Under the pieces are notes generated by a model. It had not been told where the DNA came from. It searched no databases and worked only from the letters and a program-made list of their open reading frames with translations. Position numbers and translations under genes: made by a program. This document shows, piece after piece, positions 7,456 through 16,464 of a stretch of DNA of 32,509 nt (position 1 is the stretch's first letter; each line of letters starts with the position of its first letter). Origin of the DNA: Gammaproteobacteria bacterium (lineage in GTDB: Bacteria > Pseudomonadota > Gammaproteobacteria > Pseudomonadales > Halieaceae); assembly GCA_030426545.1 (NCBI GenBank), contig JAUHYL010000046.1, positions 1 to 32,509 on the forward strand. Reading direction: 5' to 3'.

Positions 7456-9972
7456 TCAGAAGTCGTAAGCGATCTCAACGCCATAGGTGCGCGGCAGGTT
7501 GTAGATGGTGCCGGCTGTTTCGGTGACATCCACCAGCGGTGTGCCGCCGGTGATGTAACGCTCGTTGGTCAGGTTGTTGGCCCAGGCGGTGACGCGCAGG
7601 TTGTCATCCTGGGATATCCAGCTCAGCCGCGCGGTCAGGTCTTCCTGATCGACCTGGTAGAGGCCGGAGAGGCAACTGGCCCGGTCGAAGCAGTTGTCCA
7701 CGCCGGTGCGGTAGGACCAGGAGAGGAACGGTACGATGGTGCCGAAGTCTGTTTCCCAGTTGTACTGCGCCGCCAGGAAGTAGATCTCCTCAGGCAGGCG
7801 GGGCAGGTTTTCGTCAGAACGATCAATCGGGCAGTTCATCACTGCGCCGGTGCCGACAGTGACCGAGGTGCACTCGGGGGGTACCACGCCGCTCTCTGGC
7901 AGGCCGAGGATACGCTCGTCGTCGTAGTCATCCAGTTCACCCTCGTTAAAGGTAATGTTGGCCGTGATCTGCAGGTTTTCGATCGGTATCACGATGGTCT
8001 CGATCTCGATGCCTGCAATGGAAGACGACTCGGCGTTGATCAGCGCACCCGCGATTCGCCCGGTATCCGGGTTAATTCGAATGGTGGTCAGCTGGCGATC
8101 GGCATAGTCGGTATAGAACAGGGCGACATTCATGCGCAGGCGCCTGTCCCAGGCGTCCATTTTCACGCCGAGTTCGTAGTTCCACACTTCCTCGGGATCG
8201 TATTCCTCGATCAGGCCCGTCTCCACCGATACCGTGTCGGTAATACCGCCGGAGAGGAAGCCATTGGCGATGGTGGCGTAGGCGCTACCGCCGTTGATGA
8301 AGCCCCAGTCCTCGAAGGTGTACTGCAGGCTGGCCATGGGTGTGATGTCGTCGTTGTCGACCTTCATGTTTTGTTGGGCGAGACCATTGTCAGCCAGCAC
8401 AAACAGGTGATCCGGGTTGAAGCTGTCGGGCCCGCTGGGGAAAAACGTGAAGGTGTCGCCCAGTGGTGAGCGCTCGGCGTCGCCCGTGGTGGCAACCGTA
8501 CCCAGATCGGGAACGTAAAAATCACGTTGCAGTTCACGCTCCTCCCAGGTGTAGCGGACGCCGACCGTCAGTCGCCAGGATTCATTGAAATTCCAGTCAG
8601 CCTGGGAGTAGATCGAAGCCGATGCGTTCTCCGTTCCAATCGCGGTCACCGTATTGGTGTAGAACGCCCGGTTGGGGTTGAACACGGCGTTGAAGAACGG
8701 GCCTGAGGGAGAGGCGGGGCCTGTAGGGTCGGTTTCCTCGAAGAAGCCGAAGACGCCGACGACATAGTCCAGCTTGTCGTCAAACAGCGTACCGGCAAAC
8801 TGGAACTCCTGGCTGTAGGCGTCCGTCTCGCGTTCATCGGCGCCGGTCCAGCCATAGTTGTTGCGCCCGAGAAGTGGAATGCCCATGGCGTCCAGCTCGT
8901 CGGTCTGCCCGCCGATTGTGTTGCGCCAGGCGGTAATGCTCTTGAAGTTGATGTTCTCTGTGATGTCCCAGTCTGCAGTCAACGACAGTGTATTGGTCTC
9001 TGCACGGTAGCGGTTGGGTACGACATCTGCCTGGATCTTATCCTTGCCCAGCGCCTCGTTGTCGGCACACCACTCCTTGATGGTCTGCCCGGTCGACGGC
9101 TCGATGATGAACTGATCCTGCAGTGCCGCCTGCCAGCCGGCGCCCGGGATACCTTCTACCACCTCACAGTTCTGCCCGCGGGCTGCCTGGTTGGTGTCGG
9201 TAAAGGTGTAGTTGAGATCCAGTGTGAGGTCGTCAGCCGGAATCCAGCGCAGTTGGGCCTGCAGGCCCTTGCGGCCGATGTCGGTGTAGTCGTCGCCGTC
9301 CACCATGCCGGGATTGCCGTTGGAGACAGCCTTGGCGTAACCATCGCGCTCGGTAGACCAGGCAGAAATGCGCGACATCAAGGTGTCGCCACTCAGCGGA
9401 ATATTGACGGTGCCCTGCAGGTCGAGTCGGTCGAAGTTGCCAAGACGTACTTCGGCATGGCCTTCAAACTCTTCAACGGGCTTGTTGGTGGTGTACAGGA
9501 TGGCGCCGCCGGTCGTATTCTTCCCAAAGAGTGTGCCCTGCGGCCCACGCAGTACCTGCACACTCTGAATATCGACGTTGTCCAGCACGGCGCCGTCGGG
9601 ACGTGAAACGTAAACACCATCAACGTAGATGCCCACGCCGGAATCGAAGTTCACCCCGGTATTCCTTGCGCCCACGCCGCGAATGAAGACGTTGCCTGTC
9701 CCCGAGGCACCATTGCCCTCGTACATGTCCACGTTGGGTACCACTTTGCGCAGATCCGAGATATTGGTCAGGCCAAGCTCCTGCAGGTTGCTGCCGGACA
9801 GCGCGGTCACGGCGATGGGTGTCTCCTGCAGGGTCTCCTCCCGTTTACGTGCGGTGACGACGACTTCCTCCAGCATGGCTTGCGCCTGGGCGGCCAGTGG
9901 AACTAGTCCCATCGTGCTTGCGGTGAGTGCGGCGGACAAACTGGTAGTGAGCAGGCGTTGCTGGGTGCGCAT
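7456..9972 (-). CDS. TonB-dependent outer-membrane receptor
   Basis: This 838-residue receptor has a signal peptide (MRTQQRLLTT... to AAQAQA, about 32 residues) and a TonB box of the type common in sphingomonads and marine gammaproteobacteria (LEEVVVTARKREE). A plug domain follows (ETPIAVTALSG, LRKVVPNVDMYEG, FIRGVGARN, VLRGPQGTLFGKNTTGGAI), then a large beta-barrel ending in the aromatic residue of EIAYDF. It imports a scarce large substrate through the outer membrane using TonB energy; this clade often takes up organic molecules, not only siderophores, and the ligand cannot be read from sequence. ATG 9972 is chosen because GAGGT lies eight bases upstream and the signal peptide starts there; the longer frame to 10035 adds an unlikely leader. 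It is monocistronic, with its own terminator and a palindrome-rich upstream region. Confidence 0.95.
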   Translation of the reverse strand: MRTQQRLLTTSLSAALTASTMGLVPLAAQAQAMLEEVVVTARKREETLQETPIAVTALSGSNLQELGLTNISDLRKVVPNVDMYEGNGASGTGNVFIRGVGARNTGVNFDSGVGIYVDGVYVSRPDGAVLDNVDIQSVQVLRGPQGTLFGKNTTGGAILYTTNKPVEEFEGHAEVRLGNFDRLDLQGTVNIPLSGDTLMSRISAWSTERDGYAKAVSNGNPGMVDGDDYTDIGRKGLQAQLRWIPADDLTLDLNYTFTDTNQAARGQNCEVVEGIPGAGWQAALQDQFIIEPSTGQTIKEWCADNEALGKDKIQADVVPNRYRAETNTLSLTADWDITENINFKSITAWRNTIGGQTDELDAMGIPLLGRNNYGWTGADERETDAYSQEFQFAGTLFDDKLDYVVGVFGFFEETDPTGPASPSGPFFNAVFNPNRAFYTNTVTAIGTENASASIYSQADWNFNESWRLTVGVRYTWEERELQRDFYVPDLGTVATTGDAERSPLGDTFTFFPSGPDSFNPDHLFVLADNGLAQQNMKVDNDDITPMASLQYTFEDWGFINGGSAYATIANGFLSGGITDTVSVETGLIEEYDPEEVWNYELGVKMDAWDRRLRMNVALFYTDYADRQLTTIRINPDTGRIAGALINAESSSIAGIEIETIVIPIENLQITANITFNEGELDDYDDERILGLPESGVVPPECTSVTVGTGAVMNCPIDRSDENLPRLPEEIYFLAAQYNWETDFGTIVPFLSWSYRTGVDNCFDRASCLSGLYQVDQEDLTARLSWISQDDNLRVTAWANNLTNERYITGGTPLVDVTETAGTIYNLPRTYGVEIAYDF

Positions 9973-10296
9973 TAGACAGTACCTCGGTTCGGTTATCGTT
10001 TTTTTAGGGTGAAGCGGTTGCCAAATCGTCGTCAAAAACCTGAGCTGGACTCTGGAGCTGCTGCCGTTAAAACGGTCTGTTATTAACAGTGGTCAGGCTA
10101 CCTGGAAGAGTAGTCTAGACTACCGGTTATTGGTCATCGCAGTGACCGTTTTAGGGCACTGCCAGGACGATACTGCAGCCAACGAATGTAGCATCAAGTG
10201 GATGGGCTGGCCAACTTGCTCGAAGCGAATTCCGGCGGTTGATTCAAGTATGCAGTCTCGCCTTTGATCCGCTGGCTTAGACGCTTGCAGCGCTGC
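9973..10296. other. 324-base intergenic region between the TonB receptor and rsmE
   Basis: I see no gene here. It is the upstream region of the receptor (minus strand) and the downstream region of rsmE (also minus). The receptor's ribosome site (GAGGT) is at its left edge. Bases 10064-10153 are unusually rich in inverted repeats (listed separately). No convincing sigma70 -35/-10 pair was found. The right part, 10154-10296, shows nothing clear. Confidence 0.7.
10064..10153 (-). promoter_or_regulatory. Nested palindromes upstream of the TonB receptor, probable operator region
   Basis: TAAAACGGTC (10068-10077) and GACCGTTTTA (10144-10153) are perfect 10-base inverted arms. Between them lie two perfect palindromes, CTGTTATTAACAG (10077-10089) and GTAGTCTAGACTAC (10110-10123), and a shorter pair, GGTCA/TGACC (10132-10136, 10143-10147). 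CCGTT-AA-AACGG at 10064-10075 overlaps the left arm. Such symmetry close to a receptor promoter suggests binding sites for one or more dimeric regulators. None matches a Fur box that I recognise. Confidence 0.5.
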
Positions 10297-11004
10297 TCAG
10301 ATGAAACGCCCCAGCAGGGCGCTGACCGCATTTTCAACGCGCAAAATACGCGGACCCAGGCTGACAATCTCACAACCTGCTTTCTCAAATTGTTCAACTT
10401 CATAGGGGACAAAGCCGCCCTCCGGACCGATCGCCAGCAGCGTGTCCGCTGTCAGGGTGGACGGACAGGGCGGATGGTTGCCGGGGTGGGCGAGTAGCAG
10501 TGATTTCCCGGCTGCGAGCGCAGGAAACTCGTCTTCAATCCAGGGCTTGAACCGTTTGTGCAGGTGCACGGCGGGCAGTCGCGTGTCGCCGGCCTGTTCC
10601 AGGCCCTGCAGCAGGTAGTTGCGAATGCGCTCCTGTTGCAGCAGCGGAGACTGCCAGAAACTCTTCTCCACGCGTGCACTGTTGATCAGGTGCAGTTCGC
10701 TAACGCCAAACTCCGCCACACTGCGCAGGATGCGGCGCAGCATCTTGGGGCGGGGCAGGGCGAGCAACACAGTAATGGGCAGCTTGGGAGGTGGCTCGCG
10801 CTGCAGTTCAACCCGTAGCACTGCCTCCTGCGGCCCCAGCGCTTCGATCGTTGCCATGCCGATCCGACCGTCGATCTCGCCCACGCGCAGCGTGTCGCCT
10901 ACTGCGCTGCGGTGCACGGCAACCAGATGACGTAGCCTGTCGTCATCGACGCGTATGCGCAGTTCATCGACGCGATCACTGGCGTCGAACAGCAGAATAT
11001 TCAC
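10297..11004 (-). CDS. rsmE: 16S rRNA (uracil-1498-N3)-methyltransferase RsmE
   Basis: This 235-residue SPOUT methyltransferase has an N-terminal PUA-like part (MNILLFDASDRV, then LRHLVAVHRSAVGDTLRVGE) and a C-terminal trefoil-knot domain. The knot domain shows the SAM-binding motifs IGPEGGFVPYE and LGPRILRVENA, typical of RsmE, which methylates U1498 of 16S rRNA in assembled 30S subunits. ATG is at 11002-11004. It lies seven bases downstream of rimO on the same strand, so the two are very probably cotranscribed as a ribosome-modification pair. Confidence 0.95.
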   Translation of the reverse strand: MNILLFDASDRVDELRIRVDDDRLRHLVAVHRSAVGDTLRVGEIDGRIGMATIEALGPQEAVLRVELQREPPPKLPITVLLALPRPKMLRRILRSVAEFGVSELHLINSARVEKSFWQSPLLQQERIRNYLLQGLEQAGDTRLPAVHLHKRFKPWIEDEFPALAAGKSLLLAHPGNHPPCPSTLTADTLLAIGPEGGFVPYEVEQFEKAGCEIVSLGPRILRVENAVSALLGRFI

Positions 11005-11011
11005 GGCTCTG

Positions 11012-12337
11012 TCAACCGGCCCACAGATCGTACTCGTCTGCTGCGGTCACCTCGGCTTCGACAAAGTCGCCGGGCTGCAGGTTGGTTGCCCCGTTGAGGT
11101 AGACGCGCCCGTCGATCTCGGGCGCATCGGCGGCCGAACGGCCGATTGCGCCCTCGTCGTTAACCTCGTCGACAAGGATCTCAATGGTTCTGCCAATTTT
11201 ATCCTGCAGCTTGCGGGCACTGATTTCCTGTTGCAGCGTCATAAAGCGATCCCAGCGCTCCTGCTTCAGCTCCTCGGCCACCTGATCGGGCAGGGCGTTT
11301 GCGGCAGCGCCGGTAACCTGTGAGTACTGGAAGCAGCCGACACGATCCAGTTGCGCCTCCCGAAGAAAGTCCAGCAGTATGTCGAAGTCTTCCTCTGTTT
11401 CGCCGGGGAAGCCGACGATAAACGTGCTGCGCAGCGTGATGTCCGGGCACACTTCGCGCCAGTGCTGAATGCGCTGCAGCGATTTCTCCGCCGCGGCGGG
11501 GCGTTTCATGGCTTGCAGAATCCTGGTGCTGCCGTGCTGGAAGGGGATGTCGAGATAGGGAAGAATCTTGCCCTCGGCCATCAGTGGTATCAGTTTGTCC
11601 ACGTGGGGGTAGGGGTACACGTAATGCAGACGTACCCATACACCAAACTCCGCCAGCGCCTCGCACAGTTCCTGCAGGCGTGATTTTAGCGGGCGCCCGT
11701 TCCAGAAGCCTGTGCGGTACTTGATATCTACACCGTAAGCGCTGGTATCCTGCGAGATAACCAGCAGCTCGCGCACGCCGGCGCGTACCAGCCGTTCTGC
11801 CTCCTCCATTACATCGCCGATTGGCCGGCTTACCAGATCCCCGCGCATGGAGGGAATGATGCAGAAACTGCAGCGGTGGTTGCAGCCCTCGGAAATTTTC
11901 AGATAGGCGTAGTGCCGCGGTGTGAGTTTGATGCCCTGCGGCGGGACGAGATCTGTGTACGGATCGTGTGTTGGCGTATGCGGCACGTATTCATGCACTG
12001 CGCTTACCACTTCCTCGTACGCGGCCGGCCCGGAAACGTTGAGCACCCTGGGGTGCAATTCCTGGATGCGCTGAGCGTCCTCGCCCACGCCCATGCAGCC
12101 GGTAACAATGACGCGCCCGTTCTCGTCAAGCGCCTCGGCGATGGCGTCCAGCGATTCCTGTTTGGCGCTATCGATGAACCCGCAGGTGTTGACCACGACC
12201 ACGTTCGCATCGTCGTAGGTGGGCACAATATCGTAACCGTCGAGCTTGAGCTGGGTGAGAATACGCTCGGAGTCGACCAGCGCCTTGGGGCAGCCCAGGC
12301 TGATAAAGCCTACCCGTTTGTTTTCTGTTTCCGTCAT
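11012..12337 (-). CDS. rimO: Ribosomal protein S12 methylthiotransferase RimO
   Basis: This 441-residue radical-SAM methylthiotransferase has an N-terminal UPF0004 domain with three cluster cysteines (SLGCPK, VNTCGF, VTGCMG). The radical-SAM motif CNHRCSFC lies near residue 150, with [12 protein letters not shown] after it. A C-terminal TRAM domain follows ([17 protein letters not shown] to [13 protein letters not shown]). It adds a methylthio group to an aspartate of ribosomal protein S12. The start [18 protein letters not shown] fits the family, and the length equals the E. coli enzyme (441). It is the first gene of a rimO-rsmE unit, divergent from a SAM methyltransferase gene. Confidence 0.97.
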   Translation of the reverse strand: MTETENKRVGFISLGCPKALVDSERILTQLKLDGYDIVPTYDDANVVVVNTCGFIDSAKQESLDAIAEALDENGRVIVTGCMGVGEDAQRIQELHPRVLNVSGPAAYEEVVSAVHEYVPHTPTHDPYTDLVPPQGIKLTPRHYAYLKISEGCNHRCSFCIIPSMRGDLVSRPIGDVMEEAERLVRAGVRELLVISQDTSAYGVDIKYRTGFWNGRPLKSRLQELCEALAEFGVWVRLHYVYPYPHVDKLIPLMAEGKILPYLDIPFQHGSTRILQAMKRPAAAEKSLQRIQHWREVCPDITLRSTFIVGFPGETEEDFDILLDFLREAQLDRVGCFQYSQVTGAAANALPDQVAEELKQERWDRFMTLQQEISARKLQDKIGRTIEILVDEVNDEGAIGRSAADAPEIDGRVYLNGATNLQPGDFVEAEVTAADEYDLWAG

Positions 12338-12396
12338 CGTTGCCTTCGGTCTGCTGTTGGTTTGTCGCGTTGCAAACTGCGCTGGTGGTGCCCTGC

Positions 12397-12440
12397 TGTT
12401 GGCCCGAGTACACTAGCCGCTGTTATCTCCGGGGCCAACA
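12397..12440. promoter_or_regulatory. Inverted repeat in the rimO / methyltransferase divergent region
   Basis: TGTTGGCCC (12397-12405) and GGGCCAACA (12432-12440) are perfect nine-base inverted arms with 26 bases between them, set between two divergently read genes. A ten-base direct repeat, CTGCTGTTGG, occurs at 12351-12360 and 12393-12402. The site could be an operator shared by both promoters. No clear promoter boxes were found. Confidence 0.35.
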
Positions 12441-12496
12441 AGAAAAGGCCTCGGCACAGGTCCGTCCAGAGTGGATTTTCTCCGCGGGTACTGATT

Positions 12497-13210
12497 ATGA
12501 CATTGCGCGAGTGCTTTGACGCTCACCGCGGCAGGTTAGCGGGTAAGGTAGATCATTTTTTCGACGTTTACGAGAAGCATCTCGCGCGCTTTTGTGGCAC
12601 CGATGTCCGCGTGCTCGAGATCGGCGTGGATCGTGGTGGGTCGCTCGAGCTGTGGCAGAAGTACTTTGGGGCTGAGGCTGCGGTGCACGGAGTTGATATC
12701 AACCCCGAGGCGGCCGGGTTCGCGCCGGCGGGTTGCAAGGTGCACATAGGCTCGCAGGTCGATCAGGAATTCATCCAGGCGATACTCGATGAGCACGGGC
12801 CGTTTGATGTGGTGATCGATGACGGTAGCCACCTCATGCCGCACCAGATTCAAACGTTCGAAATGCTCTACCCGACGCTGTCCGAAGACGGCCTGTACAT
12901 TTGCGAGGATGCTTTCACCAGTTACTGGCAGGAATACGGCGGCAAACTCCGTGGCGCTGACACCTTTATGGAATACGCCAAGGCACTGGTAGACGATCTG
13001 CACGCCTTCTGGATTCTGGACGAGGACTATTCACCCGGCCCTTTCACCCGAATGACCGAGGCGATTCATTTCTACTCCGGGGCTGTGGTGTTTCAGCGCA
13101 AGGCGGTTGTCGAGCCTGTGTACGTGTTGCGCGCGGGTGAGACCTGCAGTTCAGTGGAGATCGCTGAATTGAAACGTATCGCCGCGCGTCAACTCGAGAA
13201 GCCTGTGTAG
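12497..13210 (+). CDS. Class I SAM-dependent methyltransferase (MycE/CmcI-like)
   Basis: This 237-residue protein has SAM-binding motif I, VLEIGVDRGGSLELW (about residues 38-52), motif II, HGVDINP, and a third motif, FDVVIDDGSHLMPHQIQTF, followed by LSEDGLYICED. The IDDGSH...YICED pattern is typical of the macrolide sugar O-methyltransferase MycE and cephalosporin CmcI-like group, where the acidic and His residues hold Mg2+ and act in catalysis. It probably methylates a hydroxyl of a small molecule or sugar; the substrate is unknown. The frame is open far upstream, antisense to rimO, but ATG 12497 is the first start clear of rimO that gives a family-like N-terminus; the ribosome site before it is poor, so the start is uncertain. 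It stands alone on the + strand. Confidence 0.8.
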   Translation: MTLRECFDAHRGRLAGKVDHFFDVYEKHLARFCGTDVRVLEIGVDRGGSLELWQKYFGAEAAVHGVDINPEAAGFAPAGCKVHIGSQVDQEFIQAILDEHGPFDVVIDDGSHLMPHQIQTFEMLYPTLSEDGLYICEDAFTSYWQEYGGKLRGADTFMEYAKALVDDLHAFWILDEDYSPGPFTRMTEAIHFYSGAVVFQRKAVVEPVYVLRAGETCSSVEIAELKRIAARQLEKPV

Positions 13211-13266
13211 GCCAGCCGCATGCTCCGGCTGGTGCTGATCAGTCACGAGTATTCGTCGGACGTCGC

Positions 13267-13566
13267 CTAAAAGGGGTGTATTTCTTCCACTTCGTAGAAG
13301 TGAGCGTCCATCGATTCTGGCGGATTGGCTCCCATGGCGGCCTGAAATTCCGCCATATGTGGCGTGTTGAAATGCGCCTGCAGGCTTTCCAGGTTGTCCC
13401 ACTTTTCGGTAATTCTGATTACGGTGGGGTCGCTCAATTCGATGCTGAAGGTGTAGTCCAGACAACCTTCCTCGGCACGGCTGGCAGTTTCCATGGCCGC
13501 TATAGCGCTCTGCATCGCATTGATGGCTTCCTGGCTGCTTTTAACGATGGCGTTCACGACGATCAT
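13267..13566 (-). CDS. Antibiotic biosynthesis monooxygenase (ABM)-domain protein, putative quinol monooxygenase
   Basis: This 99-residue protein is a single ABM ferredoxin-like domain: MIVVNAIVKSS at the start, AMETASRAEEGCLDYTFSIEL in the middle, then ITEKWDNLESLQAHFNTPHM and a C-terminal FYEVEEIHPF. The pattern matches YgiN-like quinol monooxygenases, which act as dimers without a cofactor. ATG 13564-13566 is preceded by GAGGAG seven bases upstream, a strong ribosome site. It lies downstream of the SNase-like gene on the same strand, with a small hairpin between them. The real substrate is not known. Confidence 0.85.
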   Translation of the reverse strand: MIVVNAIVKSSQEAINAMQSAIAAMETASRAEEGCLDYTFSIELSDPTVIRITEKWDNLESLQAHFNTPHMAEFQAAMGANPPESMDAHFYEVEEIHPF

Positions 13567-13584
13567 GCTTTACTCCTCTTTTTA

Positions 13585-13604
13585 GAATAACCCGGTTATC
13601 CGGG
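13585..13604 (-). terminator. Weak terminator-like hairpin between the SNase-like and ABM genes
   Basis: CCCGG (13591-13595) and CCGGG (13600-13604) form a five-base stem with a four-base loop. On the minus strand it is followed by TTATTCT. It would end the SNase transcript just before the ABM gene. The stem is short, so readthrough is likely. Confidence 0.35.
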
Positions 13605-13657
13605 ATCGGCTGGGCCGAATCTGTGTGACGGGGTGGTGCAGCGGTTCTGTGATACTG

Positions 13658-14386
13658 CTAGCGACGTCCGCGTCGCCAGTCCCAGGGCGCGATCGGTTTG
13701 TCGCCCGCCCAGAGTCCGCGGCCTGTGTCGCGCGCCGCTTCCTCGGCGGCTTCCAGGTGGCGTTCGTGCGGAGCGTGGTAACGATACCACCAGGCATGGC
13801 CGCCCTGAACCAGCGCGAGGTTGATATTGGTATCTCCCTGGTAAACCGTGCCCACGGTGCGCCCGTAGTCGTCCTTCTCGATGATCACCACACCCACCTG
13901 CTGTTCGTCCACCAGCGATGCCAGTGCGCGCCGTGCCGCCTGCCCGTGCGGTTGGTCGCGCTCCGGTGCGTCAATGCCGAAAAAGCGGATTTTGTGCTGC
14001 TGCTTGTGGCGGTCCAGTACTGAAATGGTGTCGCCGTCCGCCACCCGTACGACGCGCCCGGTAAGATCAGCGCGTGGCGGCGATCGGCCCTCGCGCGCTG
14101 CTCCCGCCGAATTGACGGCGTCGGCCGCCTTGCGCCAGGCGGCATCGGGCCGGTTGGCATAGTCCGAAACGGATTCGCCACCTTCGTTGAGCAGCTTGCC
14201 AGGCCATTGCACGGCGCCGGTGGTCGCGTATTCCCAGACACTGTACGCCACAGCCAGCGCAACGAAAAAGATCACGTTGCGCACGGTGGCGTTGCCTTTG
14301 CCTGCTTTGCCCGAAGGCGTGCTGTTCTGCTGGCGCCTGGCCTGTGATCGGCTCTTGTTGCGCGGCCAGGGCGGTCGATTCCTCAC
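13658..14386 (-). CDS. Membrane-anchored staphylococcal-nuclease-like (SNase) protein
   Basis: This 242-residue protein has a basic N-terminal tail (about 1-34), one membrane segment (NVIFFVALAVAYSVW, about 37-52), a linker, and a thermonuclease domain from about residue 107. The domain keeps the active-site set: ADGDTISV, the Arg of KIRFFGIDAPE, the Glu of APE, and the Arg of DDYGRTVG. The protein then continues NINLALVQGGHAWWY and GLWAGDKPIAPWDWRR. It should cleave DNA or RNA with Ca2+, facing the periplasm if the basic tail is cytosolic. The GTG start at 14386 has no clear ribosome site; another GTG lies just before the membrane segment. It begins 20 bases after the DUF3604 gene on the same strand and may be translated from that transcript. 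Confidence 0.85.
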   Translation of the reverse strand: MRNRPPWPRNKSRSQARRQQNSTPSGKAGKGNATVRNVIFFVALAVAYSVWEYATTGAVQWPGKLLNEGGESVSDYANRPDAAWRKAADAVNSAGAAREGRSPPRADLTGRVVRVADGDTISVLDRHKQQHKIRFFGIDAPERDQPHGQAARRALASLVDEQQVGVVIIEKDDYGRTVGTVYQGDTNINLALVQGGHAWWYRYHAPHERHLEAAEEAARDTGRGLWAGDKPIAPWDWRRGRR

Positions 14387-14406
14387 GGGATGTCTATGTT
14401 CTGGTG

Positions 14407-16464
14407 TCAGGAGGCGTCATTGCCGACCGACAGGGCCGCGCCCTGCGCACTGCGGAACCAGATCGGGGAAGACCACGCGCGTTCCTGGATGGTCGCCGGC
14501 AGATCAGAGCGCGGTTTTTCGTCCGCTCGAATCGCGTCCCAGGTAGACCAGCGACAGGTGGGATTCTCCAGCACGCGAACGTAATAGAACGCCTCCTGAT
14601 TCGGTGAGAATGCCGGATCCCGCCACAGCGTCTTGAGTTCACTGGCACCGATGCCGACGCTGGTTGAACAGTCGGACAGGTCTACGCTGGCTCCGTTGTC
14701 CGGGCAGCGATGGGTTTGCGGGTTGGGCGTAAGGCCATCTGAGCAGGCCACGTCATAGACCTGTTCCTGGTGCTGACCGTTCTCCAGCCAGCCCTTGATG
14801 ACCTGCACACGCTGCAGCGGAGTGCCCATTGGGTCGGCGACCGCCCACACGAGAAACCCGGGCTCACGTTTGCCCGCCGCGGCGAGGTCGCTGCCCATGC
14901 TGACCCCGCTTGCATAGGCATCAGCGATCAGTTGCGGGTTTTCCAGGCTGTTGTCGTCGAAGTCGTAGCTGGCGAAAAAGCGTACCTTTATGCGTGGCCC
15001 TGAGGTGGCGAAGGTCTCCTTGCGGCGAAACGCCTCGTAGATCGCTTCACGCGTATTTTTCTCCGCCCACACACCGGCGACGCCAGAGGCGGACCAATAC
15101 TCGAAAGACGAGGTGGCGAGATAATTTTCGCCATCGACTTCTTTCAACATGCCGGGGTCAGAAAACCGCACAGCAATGCCATAGAGGAATGACACGGGAA
15201 CGCTGCCGCGCAGTTCAGGCGTACCGTCGATCATGCCGGCCTTGGAGAAAAAGTTTGATTCGTCCTCCGAGATGGCACCGGTATGGGTGTCACTCGCGGC
15301 GACGAAACCAAATTTGTAGGGATTCAGTACCCCTTTTTCCTGCAGCGTCAGGCCACGCAACAGGGCATCGCGCGCGTAGCTGCCGGCCGGTTCCGAGTAC
15401 AGCTTGGTCGCCACGCGGTAGGGTGCGATTTCGAAGTCCGCCCACTCGTCATTCTTCGACAGCAGCGGGTGTGTTTCAGACGTGCCCTTTACCTGCGTTA
15501 TTTCCACCAGCGGTTCATTGCGCATGCGCAACTCCGTATAGGCGTCGTCCATCGGGTCACCGGCCCAGTTCTCCAGTTTGAACATCTGTCCATTGGAGCC
15601 ATTGGAGTTGTGTGGAATGGCGAGGCTCTCGATACCCTGTGCGCGCAATCCGTCCATCCAGCGCCACAGGCCTTCCGGATTCTGTGAGTTAAAACGCGAG
15701 AAGGGGACTGCCGGCAGACGTTCTGTATCGCGGAATATCACGTTGCGATGCAGGTTGCCGCGATCGTCCGTGGAGGAGGTGTACTCGAAGGCGGCAAAGG
15801 TGGTGAAACTGCCCGGTTCATAGGCATCGTTGGCGGCGCGCACACTGTCGCGCCAGGCGGACTTGCTGATCGCCGCCACCAGGTTGCCATCGATACTGCC
15901 ATCGAGAATGCCGCCCAGAACGGCGGGCAGGAAGTTGCTGAATGCATCCCCCCGGGCGGTCAGGCTGGTGACCGTCATGTTGTCCGGCGCGTTGATGTTG
16001 TGCAGTGGTTCGCTTAGCTCGTAGCGGGAAAAAGTGCTGTCGGTGTCCGCCGCTTCGCGTACCACCCCCAGCAGCATCGCGTGATCGGTTACCGCGTAGA
16101 AATCCAGCGGGCGTTGCAGTTGCACTTCGTAGCCGCTGGGATGTTGCAGTGCTTCACCGCGGGCGTAGCGGTAGGCGTCCTCCGGCGTGCTGATCGTGCC
16201 AAAGACGTAGGCGTCGAATGAGTAGGCGGTATGCACGTGGAGATCGCCGAAATAGGCGTTGCGATCCGGGTTGTAGACGCCGTCCGCCTCCAGGATTTCG
16301 TTGTTCACCGGGAGCAGTGAATTGGTGTTGCGACTGGCGCCGGCAATGCCTACCGATTCGTTGGTCTGCCTGTCATCCAGGCTCTCGTCGCTGGAGCAGG
16401 CAGCGAGGGCGAGTGCTGTTGTGGCGGCCAGTAGAAAGCGTGTCGTGTGCGGTGTCACATACAT
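14407..16464 (-). CDS. DUF3604-domain lipoprotein (PHP-like metallohydrolase fold)
   Basis: This 685-residue protein starts with a lipoprotein signal peptide whose lipobox is LAAC (Cys23), so it is probably anchored facing the periplasm. The rest fits DUF3604: DLHVHTAYSFDAY (H76, H78), FYAVTDHAMLLG (D127, H128), LAIPHNSNGSNG, and ASDTHTGA further on. These are the His/Asp clusters expected for a multi-metal site like that of PHP-family phosphoesterases. The C-terminal third includes a beta-rich part (WAVADPMGTPLQRVQVIKGW) and paired cysteines. ATG 16462-16464 has AAGGGA upstream. The family is frequent in marine gammaproteobacteria but its substrate is not known to me; a hydrolytic role is inferred only from the metal motifs. 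It is followed by the SNase-like gene. Confidence 0.88.
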   Translation of the reverse strand: MYVTPHTTRFLLAATTALALAACSSDESLDDRQTNESVGIAGASRNTNSLLPVNNEILEADGVYNPDRNAYFGDLHVHTAYSFDAYVFGTISTPEDAYRYARGEALQHPSGYEVQLQRPLDFYAVTDHAMLLGVVREAADTDSTFSRYELSEPLHNINAPDNMTVTSLTARGDAFSNFLPAVLGGILDGSIDGNLVAAISKSAWRDSVRAANDAYEPGSFTTFAAFEYTSSTDDRGNLHRNVIFRDTERLPAVPFSRFNSQNPEGLWRWMDGLRAQGIESLAIPHNSNGSNGQMFKLENWAGDPMDDAYTELRMRNEPLVEITQVKGTSETHPLLSKNDEWADFEIAPYRVATKLYSEPAGSYARDALLRGLTLQEKGVLNPYKFGFVAASDTHTGAISEDESNFFSKAGMIDGTPELRGSVPVSFLYGIAVRFSDPGMLKEVDGENYLATSSFEYWSASGVAGVWAEKNTREAIYEAFRRKETFATSGPRIKVRFFASYDFDDNSLENPQLIADAYASGVSMGSDLAAAGKREPGFLVWAVADPMGTPLQRVQVIKGWLENGQHQEQVYDVACSDGLTPNPQTHRCPDNGASVDLSDCSTSVGIGASELKTLWRDPAFSPNQEAFYYVRVLENPTCRWSTWDAIRADEKPRSDLPATIQERAWSSPIWFRSAQGAALSVGNDAS

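Noticed and set aside
11876-12496. Upstream extension of the methyltransferase frame through rimO
   Set aside because: The extra 207 residues are antisense to RimO motifs and do not resemble the methyltransferase family.
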